Source of the DNA: Lachnoclostridium phytofermentans
GTDB taxonomy: Bacteria; Bacillota; Clostridia; Lachnospirales; Lachnospiraceae
Length of the DNA: 64,000 nucleotides
Assembly (NCBI RefSeq): GCF_000733755.1
Contig: NZ_JPOF01000003.1
Location: 846,501 to 910,500, forward strand
Direction: 5' to 3'
Below the pieces are notes generated by a model, which searched no databases, was not told the DNA's origin, and was given only the letters and a program-made list of their open reading frames with translations. The position numbers and the translations under genes were made by a program. Of the stretch, positions 42,679-51,266 are shown in pieces. How positions within the stretch are numbered: the stretch's first letter is position 1; each line of letters opens with the position of its first letter.

Positions 42679-42706
42679 TTGAAAGTACTTTCATAAAACA
42701 TATTAT
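42679..42706 (+). promoter_or_regulatory. Promoter of the AP2-domain gene
   Basis: TTGAAA, 16-bp spacer, TATTAT, followed by the start codon at 42743 with AGAGGTG upstream. Confidence 0.6.
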
Positions 42707-42742
42707 ATATAGAAGAAACTCATTCAGAAAAGAGGTGATAAC

Positions 42743-43558
42743 ATGCCATTACCAGGAGTTTATGTGGCAAACAAGAAAAACGGAGAACTCTATTATCGTT
42801 CTTCCATTACCTACAGAAATAAGCATATCAGTCTCGGAAGTTTTGATACCGAAAAAGCTGCTCATGCAGTATATCAGTCTGCACTGAAAATATTAAATAA
42901 GAAAAAAAGCATAAAAAAAAGCCTTCCTACTGCGGAAGCCTTTTATGCCTTACGTTCTCCAATATCCTTTGATAAATGGATTATGTTATTAAACTTTAGA
43001 GATAATGGAATTTATTGCCGCACTCCGATTTATTTGCAGCACAAATACTTCTTATATTATCTGGATGAACACACCCCTCTTAAGTTTGACGCAGATGATT
43101 TATTTTATTATATGTATCATCGCATAATGAGAAGAGGCGGTCACTTATTCGTATCTGATTATGGAATGCAGGTAAATATCCTATCCCGCTATGGGATAAA
43201 AAACTTTGCTGTCGCAGGACGAGACTATCGTTTTTCCAACGGTGATTCGACAGATTTTCGATATGGTAATATAAAAATTATCAATCGTTATCATGGAGTT
43301 CAAAAAACAGTAGTAAAAGGGCAGGAAATTTACACTACAAGAATTCATATCAACGGCGATTATATTGTAGGTAAATATGGAAGTGAAATTGAGGCAGCAA
43401 TAGCCTATAATAAAGCCGCTTCTTTATTAAAGAGTAAAGGTCTTGAAAAAGACTTCCCTGAAAACTATATCGAAGGTGTGGATCATATTGCCTATGCGAA
43501 ACTATATAATTCCCTTCGAATCAGTAAAAAACTACGAGATTTACCAAATTTTAATTGA
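42743..43558 (+). CDS. Protein with two AP2-like DNA-binding domains
   Basis: 271 residues. The first AP2-like fold is at about 4-52 (GVYVANKKNGELYYRSSITY and LGSFDTEKAAHAVYQSA). The second is at about 190-245 (YTTRIHINGDYIVGKYGSEIEAAIAYNKAA), matching the Y-R/T-x-I...G-x-[FY]-x-[ST]-x-x-x-A-A-x-A-Y pattern. The middle 120 residues include HRIMRRGGHLFVSDYG and FAVAGRDYRFSNGDSTDFRYGN, resembling the substrate-binding part of HNH-associated AP2 proteins, but no HNH nuclease motif is complete. Bacterial AP2 proteins are mostly parts of homing endonucleases or uncharacterised regulators. It stands alone on the plus strand among minus-strand genes. Confidence 0.75.
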   Translation: MPLPGVYVANKKNGELYYRSSITYRNKHISLGSFDTEKAAHAVYQSALKILNKKKSIKKSLPTAEAFYALRSPISFDKWIMLLNFRDNGIYCRTPIYLQHKYFLYYLDEHTPLKFDADDLFYYMYHRIMRRGGHLFVSDYGMQVNILSRYGIKNFAVAGRDYRFSNGDSTDFRYGNIKIINRYHGVQKTVVKGQEIYTTRIHINGDYIVGKYGSEIEAAIAYNKAASLLKSKGLEKDFPENYIEGVDHIAYAKLYNSLRISKKLRDLPNFN

Positions 43559-43688
43559 CATTTTTTGTTTTTTATTCCCAATAATATATTGTCAGAAAAC
43601 TTTTTCAAAAAAGAGTACCTTTTTTCGATATTTTATGATATAATACAAGTATATTTTTCTTCTTCCATTTTCATAGTTCTATAAGAAC

Positions 43689-43718
43689 CGCACGCTAACG
43701 CGTGCGTTTTCTTTTTTT
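43689..43718 (+). terminator. Terminator after the AP2-domain gene
   Basis: CGCACGC, TAAC loop, GCGTGCG, then TTTTCTTTTTTT. The stop codon of the convergent ABC permease gene lies inside the stem. Confidence 0.88.
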
Positions 43719-44609
43719 TACTGGAGTTATAAGCCAAGAGGAAGCAACCATAAGTAGAATGGATACTGCACTTTGGGCAAGAATACTTATCGTAAACCAA
43801 TGGTCAATTAGATAGTTTGCCGCACGGCTATTGGTTCGCCAATCAGTAAATGCTCCTGCTTCAATTCCAATCTGACTTTTTAAAAGTGAAAAAAAAGTAA
43901 AAATAGGATCAAATAATAGTGTAGCGATCGTAATATTGACTTCAGCCATACCATCCATCTTCCTAATCCCATAGACAATCTCTTGTCTCATACTCCCAAG
44001 TGATTCAATCAAATGTCCACCAAGTAGCAACATTGCAAGCCCTATCGTTATAGTAATTACTGTCATATAAGAGCAAACTGTGGAGAGCGTTGTTCTCTTA
44101 CATAAGCTAGAAAAGAAAATACCAATACTGCCAAGATAAATGGAAGTAATAAACAAGAACAACTGAAACTGCAATAATTGCAGAAAGGTAATTCCACCAA
44201 CAGCAAATACCAGTGCTATAATAGGCAAAGAAGAAACAGCTAGTAATAGCATTAAACTAAGGGATGCCAGTAGTTTCCCCTGTACAATTTGAAATGATGT
44301 CATGCGAGTTGATAGTAAAATATCTAATGTCTGCTTTTCTCTCTCTCCAGAGATTGCACCAGATGTCATCCCTGGAATTAAAAACAGTACAAGTAAAAAC
44401 TGAGCACCAGTGATAATACCATAAATAGTAAGTATATCGGAATAATTGACTGAGCTTCCAATCTTTTGCGCCCCTTCAAACGTTATGTAGAAAGCTAAAA
44501 GACCAAATAAAGATAGGCACCCATTAAACACTGTCAATAAAACCGCAGTCTTTTTCATTCTTGCATTTTGGTAAATTTCCCTAAGATAAACAGAGTTTAT
44601 TTGCCACAT
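43695..44609 (-). CDS. ABC-2 type transporter permease
   Basis: 304 residues with six hydrophobic segments: about 22-42, 60-85, 110-135, 142-165, 175-200, 275-295. The family motif TSGAISGEREKQTLDILLSTRMT (near 82) is typical of GldF/NosY-type ABC-2 permeases. Fifteen bp downstream of the ATPase gene, in one operon with the two-component system. The substrate is unknown; a peptide-resistance or gliding-type complex are known relatives. Confidence 0.88.
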   Translation of the reverse strand: MWQINSVYLREIYQNARMKKTAVLLTVFNGCLSLFGLLAFYITFEGAQKIGSSVNYSDILTIYGIITGAQFLLVLFLIPGMTSGAISGEREKQTLDILLSTRMTSFQIVQGKLLASLSLMLLLAVSSLPIIALVFAVGGITFLQLLQFQLFLFITSIYLGSIGIFFSSLCKRTTLSTVCSYMTVITITIGLAMLLLGGHLIESLGSMRQEIVYGIRKMDGMAEVNITIATLLFDPIFTFFSLLKSQIGIEAGAFTDWRTNSRAANYLIDHWFTISILAQSAVSILLMVASSWLITPVKKRKRTR

Positions 44610-44624
44610 CTCATTTTCTCCTTT

Positions 44625-45539
44625 CTATTTCGTCAGTCTAAGAAATATCTCCTCTAAGTTTCCCTCTTCTCTTTTATAAGAGGCAATCGATACTCCATTA
44701 GCAATCAACCTTGTTAATAATTCCGCTTCCTTACTCTCTTCTCCATAAAAATGGAACGAGATACTTCCTTCTTTACTTGCAATATTCGTTACCTCCGGCA
44801 TTTCCTTTAGTAACTTAATTGCAATATCATGACCACTCATAATTTTAATCACTAGTGGATTCTCTGCTTTTTGTTTCGCCATAATTTCTTTCATCGGCCC
44901 CTCAATCACAAGCTTACCACTTTCAATGATTCCGAGGTTAGTACACATTTCCGAGAGGTCTTTAAGAACATGAGAACTTAATAATATCGTAACTTTTTGT
45001 GCACATAGATTCTTTAATACTCCTTGAAGTTCTAACCTCGCTCTTGGTTCAAGGCCGGAAGCTGGTTCATCAAGTAACAAAAGTTTGGGCTGGTGAAGTA
45101 AGGTTCTTGCTAGACATAGCCTCTGCTTCATCCCCCTAGAAAGTTCATCCACGTAGTCATGCTTTTTTTCTCTTAGATTTACAAGTTCAAGTAACTCATC
45201 GATTCTTTTTTCTGCTGGATTTCCAACAATACCGTAAATACTAGCATAAAAGGAGAGATACTCTTGTGTATCTAAGTTATCATATACACCGAAAAAATCT
45301 GGCATGTATCCAATCTGTTCTTTCACATGTCTTGGATAGCGGAGGGCATCGATCCCATTAACCCAAACTTCACCGGAATCCGCAGATAAAAGAGAAGCTA
45401 TGATTTTCATTGTCGTTGTTTTTCCTGCACCATTAGGACCGACAAAGCCATACAGTTCTCCCTTATGAAGTTCCATATTAAGCCCCTCAAGAGCATACGA
45501 CTTACCAAACTTCTTTACTAAGTTCTTTATTACTAACAT
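44625..45539 (-). CDS. ABC transporter ATP-binding protein
   Basis: 304 residues. Walker A GPNGAGKTTT (near 35), Q-loop, the signature DELSRGMKQRL (a normal LSxGM variant), Walker B LLLLDEPASGLEP and the H-loop LLSSHVL. The C-terminal 85 residues form the regulatory extension of the CcmA/NatA group. Works with the permease encoded downstream. Confidence 0.92.
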   Translation of the reverse strand: MLVIKNLVKKFGKSYALEGLNMELHKGELYGFVGPNGAGKTTTMKIIASLLSADSGEVWVNGIDALRYPRHVKEQIGYMPDFFGVYDNLDTQEYLSFYASIYGIVGNPAEKRIDELLELVNLREKKHDYVDELSRGMKQRLCLARTLLHQPKLLLLDEPASGLEPRARLELQGVLKNLCAQKVTILLSSHVLKDLSEMCTNLGIIESGKLVIEGPMKEIMAKQKAENPLVIKIMSGHDIAIKLLKEMPEVTNIASKEGSISFHFYGEESKEAELLTRLIANGVSIASYKREEGNLEEIFLRLTK

Positions 45540-45615
45540 AGCTCCTCCTTTCTTGTTGATTGATTTCTCATTCTATTCTTTAAATTAATCCCTTACTACT
45601 TGAAAGTAAAAAACA

Positions 45616-48327
45616 CTAATTCGCCTTTTTTATATAAGAGATGATCGGGATAGCGAAAACACCGCTCATCTCAACGTCTTCACCCTCATACTTAATCTTT
45701 AACTCCTGCTCTTCATTTAGATAGTTCTTAAGCTCCGATGCATTTAAAGAAACATCGCCATTAACAGCGTTTACCTTCTGATATCTTCCATCCTGTAATA
45801 TATCAGATCGAAATACTAAATCATATTGGCTTGTGGTTCTATTATAGAAATATATCTTTTTTGCCATCATATTATAGTTTTCACTTTGATCTAAACTAAT
45901 CTGAAAGATATCTGCTAGCAATAGTTCTGTGATTTCATCTTCCTTTGGAAGCTGATATTCTAATTCTAAACTATTCGTATAGACATAGCGATACGCACTG
46001 TCATAATAGTTATTTCCACCTACCTTTAGATAGCGATCAAGATTAGGTACTAGAGTTTCATTTCCAGTTGTTGTATTAACTTCCAAAGGAACTAACATCA
46101 TAGAAACCCCATAACTTACATGGTTGCTTGATAAGGCTGAGAAAGGATGCTCCTTTGGTAAGTTCTCTGTAAACCCTATGAGATATGCTCCTTCTTTCGC
46201 ATAAAGGCCACTTTCTATCACCAAACTAAGTGCGTTATTTTTTCTATTCCGTTCTGGCGATACCTTCTTTTCTTGATTTCCAATCTCTACACTAATCGCA
46301 TTTGTATTATACAAAATACCGTCTATACTGTTATTATACTCTTGATTACATTCTTCTAATAAAACACTCTCGCCGCTTTCTAACTTACCAAGCAAAGCAA
46401 CTCTACCATTATAATACACATATGCTTCCTCAAAATTCTCCGAAGAATCATTTGACACACTTCCACTCATAGAACTTTCCGTAACTGAAACCTGACCTGT
46501 TATTTCATTCTCAAATTCTCTAGCGTATTCTAAAGAGAAATACTGTGATGTGAATGCTGGAATATGGTTAAACTCCAGGGCGTAGCCATCCTCTGACTTT
46601 AACACCGAGGTAGTAACTGCATCTGGATAGGCCAACGTTTCAAATGATTTCTCTTTGTCAAATACCTCGTAAAATGTTGGGTACTGATACTTTCCCGCGA
46701 TAATTTGGTCTGCATTTCCAATACTTAACTCTGTCTTTTTGTTTGAGGATAAATAAACATTTACATTAGATTCTCCCTCAAGAGTATTGGTATTAGGATC
46801 TAAAGTTTCTATATTAACATAAGAGATGTACGGTTCTGTAATTCTTGTATTCGTCCCCATAACATACACAATACAAGAAAAAATAATGGAGAGACTAGGA
46901 ACAACCACCCAAACTAAGATATTCTTTTTCCTTTTCCGTAAAATAAAGTACAAGAGAGGTCCAATGATAATAATGTAGATTGCTAATAACATGCTATATG
47001 GAAAAACTTTCGGGACATTGATAAGATCCGAATTTTCTAAAACTCCTTGAACTCTGTAATTATCAAAGTTTGAATAGTTCTCTACTTCTACCTTATCCTT
47101 TACAACATTCGGAATATCCTCAAGTACCTGATCAACAATGGAAAGATAGAAGGTATTTAGCAGTTCGCCACTAACCCCTTCATTCACTAATAATTCTTCT
47201 TCTGTTATTCCCTCCATACCAAGTGGAAAGTGAAATACTAGAACATTTCCTTCTCCATAAGGTACTTTTTCATATATTGTTAGTTCATTCGATTCCTTCC
47301 TTTTAGTAGCATTCGTGGTTGAATATATATAAACAGGTTTTTCGACTTCAGTAAACTTTAAGTCACTGATTATCTTAGTTCCTAAAATAGATTCTCCAAT
47401 ATAAGAGACACACTCTTTTTGTGGGTCTTGTTTTTTCAGATCTTCCTTATATTTTAAATTGGAAGCTCTGGAAGTTTCATATCCTTTCACTTTTAATAAA
47501 AGATCCGAAAACTCAGAAGAGTTATTCATAGATATCTTTGCATTTTGCATAGATATTTCGGAATTATCTTCTGCAATGCTTAGAATATCAAGGTTACTAA
47601 GCCACTTAATTGCGGGCATTCCCTCTTGATAGTAAGCTTCACTTCCAAGTACCAATGTTCCGCCTCGTTTCACAAATCCTAATATTGCCTGTTGCTGTTC
47701 CATAGTCAAATTGGATATTGTAAAGTTTTCAATCACTAAGACATCTATAACGTCAAGTCCAATATAATCACTTGGAAAATTACTTTTATCCAAGGAAACG
47801 CATTTATTTCCAAAATATTCAAAATACGACAGTGGAGCCGACATATCACTTAAAATTCCCACGTAATAATAGGTTCCTAAGTTTACGACATTAAGGGGAA
47901 TTACATCTTCTACAATTGTATCCTTATCCGTAGTAATAATCTCAAATTTCATCCCTCTACTGGCTCTGTTTATGGGAATATTTAATGTTACAATATTTTT
48001 TTCTAGTCCTAGAATCGTCGTTTTAGTTGCATAGCGAATATTATCTTGTTCTTCATTTATTAACGTGATTGCTACTTCACCCGAAAAACTTTCCCCTTTA
48101 TTATATATTTTTGCGGTTAACTGCATGGTTCGGCCATATCTACCTTGTTGTTCCAGGCCATATTGTAAAGTCACTACAACTCGGTCATTAACCAAAACAA
48201 TTGGGTTCCCACTTTGAGTGGTATTTCCCAGATTCGTTTGCGGAGCACTTGCTGCAGCTACATCACTTACGTTACATAGCAATAGTAGTATAGCAAACAA
48301 TAAGCATAATACACGTAAATGTTTCAT
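45616..48327 (-). CDS. Large secreted/membrane protein of the ABC operon (903 aa)
   Basis: Signal peptide at 1-26. An extracellular N-terminal part of about 400 residues includes a Rossmann-like stretch (VIDVLVIENFTISNLTMEQQQ, GFVKRGGTLVLGSEAYYQEG) similar to GATase-like domains of GldG-type proteins. A membrane pair follows at about 443-490 (LLAIYIIIIGPLLYFILRK, VVVPSLSIIFSCIVYVMG), then a second, beta-rich extracellular part. No catalytic motif is evident. It sits 21 bp after the histidine kinase gene and 76 bp before the ABC ATPase gene, so it is probably an accessory of the exporter. Function unknown. Confidence 0.7.
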   Translation of the reverse strand: MKHLRVLCLLFAILLLLCNVSDVAAASAPQTNLGNTTQSGNPIVLVNDRVVVTLQYGLEQQGRYGRTMQLTAKIYNKGESFSGEVAITLINEEQDNIRYATKTTILGLEKNIVTLNIPINRASRGMKFEIITTDKDTIVEDVIPLNVVNLGTYYYVGILSDMSAPLSYFEYFGNKCVSLDKSNFPSDYIGLDVIDVLVIENFTISNLTMEQQQAILGFVKRGGTLVLGSEAYYQEGMPAIKWLSNLDILSIAEDNSEISMQNAKISMNNSSEFSDLLLKVKGYETSRASNLKYKEDLKKQDPQKECVSYIGESILGTKIISDLKFTEVEKPVYIYSTTNATKRKESNELTIYEKVPYGEGNVLVFHFPLGMEGITEEELLVNEGVSGELLNTFYLSIVDQVLEDIPNVVKDKVEVENYSNFDNYRVQGVLENSDLINVPKVFPYSMLLAIYIIIIGPLLYFILRKRKKNILVWVVVPSLSIIFSCIVYVMGTNTRITEPYISYVNIETLDPNTNTLEGESNVNVYLSSNKKTELSIGNADQIIAGKYQYPTFYEVFDKEKSFETLAYPDAVTTSVLKSEDGYALEFNHIPAFTSQYFSLEYAREFENEITGQVSVTESSMSGSVSNDSSENFEEAYVYYNGRVALLGKLESGESVLLEECNQEYNNSIDGILYNTNAISVEIGNQEKKVSPERNRKNNALSLVIESGLYAKEGAYLIGFTENLPKEHPFSALSSNHVSYGVSMMLVPLEVNTTTGNETLVPNLDRYLKVGGNNYYDSAYRYVYTNSLELEYQLPKEDEITELLLADIFQISLDQSENYNMMAKKIYFYNRTTSQYDLVFRSDILQDGRYQKVNAVNGDVSLNASELKNYLNEEQELKIKYEGEDVEMSGVFAIPIISYIKKAN

Positions 48328-48347
48328 GTAGCTCCTCCTTTCCTTCC

Positions 48348-49574
48348 TTAACCGATTGGTAATACCACTTCAAAAACTGTTCCATCTAATCCACTTCGTG
48401 CCTCCACATGACCGCCGTGCATCTCAAAAATATTTCTTGCAATTGCTAAGCCAAGACCTGTCCCACCATGCTCTTCATTCCTTGAGTATTCTACTCGATA
48501 GAATTTCTCAAAAATGTGCGCTAGGTCTTTTTTCGGTATAACCTCACCAAAATTTGTGATGGTTACAATTACTTCTGTATCCTTTACCTCCAGATGAAGA
48601 ATTACATTCTTACCATCTGCACCGTACTTTATAGCATTTCCAATTAAATTAGCAAATGCTCTAGCCAAATAATCTCCGTCCGCATCCACAACCGCAGATG
48701 GAACTGTAGAATCAAAGCTATATTCCAATCCATACTCTTTAAAACTTGGATAGAACTCATCCAATAGTTGATAAAGCATCTTTACTAAATCAACTTCTTC
48801 TTTATTAAACTTAACTTCCCCGAATTCAAATTTGGTATAAGAGAATAAATCCTCTATCAGCTTTTCCAGGCGAATTGACTTATTATAGGCAATCCCTATA
48901 TACTTCTCCTTTGTATCTGCTGGAAGGTCTTTTCTAGATACCAAATCTAGATATCCTATGATAGAAGTCAATGGGGTTCGTAAGTCATGAGCTACGTTTG
49001 TAATTAGCTCATTTTTCTTATTTTCTGTAGTTCGTTCTTCTTCTATAATCATCTTAATCTCAACTGCCATACGATTTAGGTTCTGAGCAATTCTTGTAAA
49101 TTCATCGTCATTACGAAGCGGTATCCTTACATCAAAATTACCAGTTGATAATTCATCAATACCATTTGATATTTCTCTAAGATAAGTACTCATCTTCTTT
49201 GTGAAGATTAAAAAATAAGTAATAAATGATAGAAAACCAATGAATATCGCAATCACGTAAATCACTAAATTAAACTTGTTATTGCTTTGAGTGTTTTTTG
49301 TTGGTTTAATATCTGCTTGTGTATTTTTCGAGTTTATGGATTCTCGGTAAATATCTTCATTAACCGAATTATTGATACTATTAGAGATTTGATTTTTATA
49401 ATTAGACGTTGTTGTTTCCAGTGTCTGACTTACTTCCTGATTAGGTTGCAATGCATAAGAGATAAAATTAACAACTCCTAAAAATATTAGTACTGTAATT
49501 AAGGCCATGATAGCACTTACGATACTGTACCATAAGTTTCGATATCGAAAACTGTGAATAAATTTGTCTTCCAT
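48348..49574 (-). CDS. Sensor histidine kinase
   Basis: 408 residues: a membrane helix at about 14-40, an extracytoplasmic stretch of only about 60 residues, a second helix at 103-127, HAMP (about 128-182), HisKA with the phosphoacceptor in NVAHDLRTPLTSIIGY (near 195), and an HATPase_c domain with NLIGNAIKYG (N box), EKFYR and GGTGLGLAIAR (G boxes). All motifs are intact. The short sensor loop suggests membrane or transporter-mediated sensing. Pairs with the regulator encoded about 100 bp upstream. Confidence 0.93.
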   Translation of the reverse strand: MEDKFIHSFRYRNLWYSIVSAIMALITVLIFLGVVNFISYALQPNQEVSQTLETTTSNYKNQISNSINNSVNEDIYRESINSKNTQADIKPTKNTQSNNKFNLVIYVIAIFIGFLSFITYFLIFTKKMSTYLREISNGIDELSTGNFDVRIPLRNDDEFTRIAQNLNRMAVEIKMIIEEERTTENKKNELITNVAHDLRTPLTSIIGYLDLVSRKDLPADTKEKYIGIAYNKSIRLEKLIEDLFSYTKFEFGEVKFNKEEVDLVKMLYQLLDEFYPSFKEYGLEYSFDSTVPSAVVDADGDYLARAFANLIGNAIKYGADGKNVILHLEVKDTEVIVTITNFGEVIPKKDLAHIFEKFYRVEYSRNEEHGGTGLGLAIARNIFEMHGGHVEARSGLDGTVFEVVLPIG

Positions 49575-49677
49575 CGTGGTCCTCCATCCTTGGATGAAAA
49601 AGCTGAATAACCCCTACTTGTCAACGAGAAATTCCTTCTTACCTTTTCTCATTGACACGCGAAACAAGTAACAAGAA

Positions 49678-50382
49678 TTATTTTTCAATCTTGTACCCAA
49701 CACCCCATACTGTTTTGATGATTTCTGCATTCCTTGAGTCCATTTCGATTTTTTCTCTCAGTCTTCGAATATGTACCATAACCGTATTATTCGCTTCATA
49801 CATCTTTTCGTTCCATACGCGCTCGAAGATTTCATCCGTACTGAATACTCTTCCTGCATTGGAGGCCAGTAAATATAATATATCAAACTCAATTGGTGTC
49901 AATCTTACTTCTTTTCCGTAAGCTATAACAACATGGGTTTCTTTATTAATCACCAAATGAGTCACAGCAATTTCCTTTTCATTCTTATCCTCATAAGTAC
50001 TAGGATTGAACTTTGTAAATCGTCTTAGCTGTGATTTTACACGCGCCATTAATTCAAGAGGATTAAATGGCTTAATCAAATAATCATCTGCACCTGTGCT
50101 AAGGCCTATGATTTTATCTATGTCTGCCGACTTTGCACTTAGCATGATAATTGGAACTGTACTGGTTTCTCTTATCTTTTTACACATACTAAGTCCATCA
50201 ATACCTGGCATCATAATATCCAAAATAACAAGTTTTATGTTCTCCTTTTGGAGGATCTCGAGTCCTTCCATGGCATTGTATGCTTTAAAGACCTGATATC
50301 CATCACTTACTAAATGAATTTCAACCAATTCTGCTATCTCTTTATCATCATCAACTACTAAAATATTTATCTCCTCTGCCAT
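49678..50382 (-). CDS. OmpR/PhoB-family response regulator
   Basis: 234 residues: receiver domain (about 1-120) with VVDDDKEI, phosphorylation Asp in KLVILDIMMPGIDG and the conserved Lys in YLIKPFNP. The C-terminal winged helix (about 135-232) has RLTPIEFDILYLLASN and VMVHIRRLREKIE. First gene of the five-gene operon; probably autoregulates it together with the kinase. Confidence 0.94.
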   Translation of the reverse strand: MAEEINILVVDDDKEIAELVEIHLVSDGYQVFKAYNAMEGLEILQKENIKLVILDIMMPGIDGLSMCKKIRETSTVPIIMLSAKSADIDKIIGLSTGADDYLIKPFNPLELMARVKSQLRRFTKFNPSTYEDKNEKEIAVTHLVINKETHVVIAYGKEVRLTPIEFDILYLLASNAGRVFSTDEIFERVWNEKMYEANNTVMVHIRRLREKIEMDSRNAEIIKTVWGVGYKIEK

Positions 50383-50562
50383 TTCTGAATAACCTCCTTA
50401 CTAGACATATCTTATCATACCAAAGTACTAAAATCTTTACTTTTTTCTTACAAAACCCTAGTTTTTCTTGTACTGTTTCCTTAAATACAATTTTGCAAAA
50501 CCAGCTTATTCCTGCGTTTCCTAATGTTATTTCTATATTACTTTAAATCCTCACTTTTACAT

Positions 50563-50618
50563 AAAAAAATGAGACTACCTCCATGTTCTGCAGATTTGCC
50601 GAACCGGAACCAGTCTCA
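50563..50618 (-). terminator. Terminator downstream of RNase P RNA
   Basis: On the minus strand GAGACT...AGTCTC stem with an internal GC-rich part, followed by TTTTTTT; about 50 bp after the RNA's 3' end. Confidence 0.7.
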
Positions 50619-50670
50619 CAATCATGACAAGTCAGAATCTAACTGGCTCATCTTAAGTTTCATCGAAATT

Positions 50671-51062
50671 GAGTAGTACTATAAGCCGGGTTCTGTATTT
50701 GATGATCATCTATCTTGACTGTATGTTACCATACAGCTCCTTTGCCCGTTACCGGACAAAACGCGACCTACCTAAGAGCACGGCGGGCCGCCGTATCGCT
50801 CTCATACCCTAAGGTATTTGTTTGGTCTTGCTTCGAGTGGGGTTTACACAGCCTTCTCTGTTACCAGAGAAGCGGTGGTCTCTTACACCGCCATTCCACC
50901 CTTACCCAACCTTACGGTTATTATCTAACCTTAAGGTTAGGCGGTTTATTTTCTGTTGCACTGGCCTTAGAGTCGCCTCCACCGGACGTTATCCGGCACC
51001 CTGCCCTATGAAGCCCGGACTTTCCTCACCGATAATAATCGGCGCGATCATCTGTACTACTC
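50671..51062 (-). ncRNA. rnpB: RNase P RNA
   Basis: On the minus strand the ends close as GAGTAGTAC / GTACTACTC. The universal segment GAGGAAAGTCCGGGCT lies near the 5' end, GGCAGGGTGCCGG follows, and the conserved AGAACCCGGCTTAT occurs at the 3' end. About 390 nt, the usual size for bacterial RNase P RNA. It is flanked by the regulator gene and the kinase gene, with its own terminator downstream. It matures tRNA 5' ends. Confidence 0.95.
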
Positions 51063-51266
51063 AACCTTAGTATGCTAACATGAATTATTTCATTTGTAAA
51101 GAAGTTTATCCTTCCAATTATAAAGAATAAGAGATATGGGAAGGAAGAATTTTAGATACAAGTATTAAGCTTATCAAACAATAAAAGCATACATAGTATT
51201 AACATTAAAATCTTACTAATGCATAATGGTATTGTAACTAGTGTTTCATGAAAGCAGATTTATTAA

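Noticed and set aside
50715-51070. Two plus-strand frames of 82-98 codons at 50.7-51.1 kb
   Set aside because: They lie on the reverse complement of RNase P RNA; conserved RNA sequence explains the openness.
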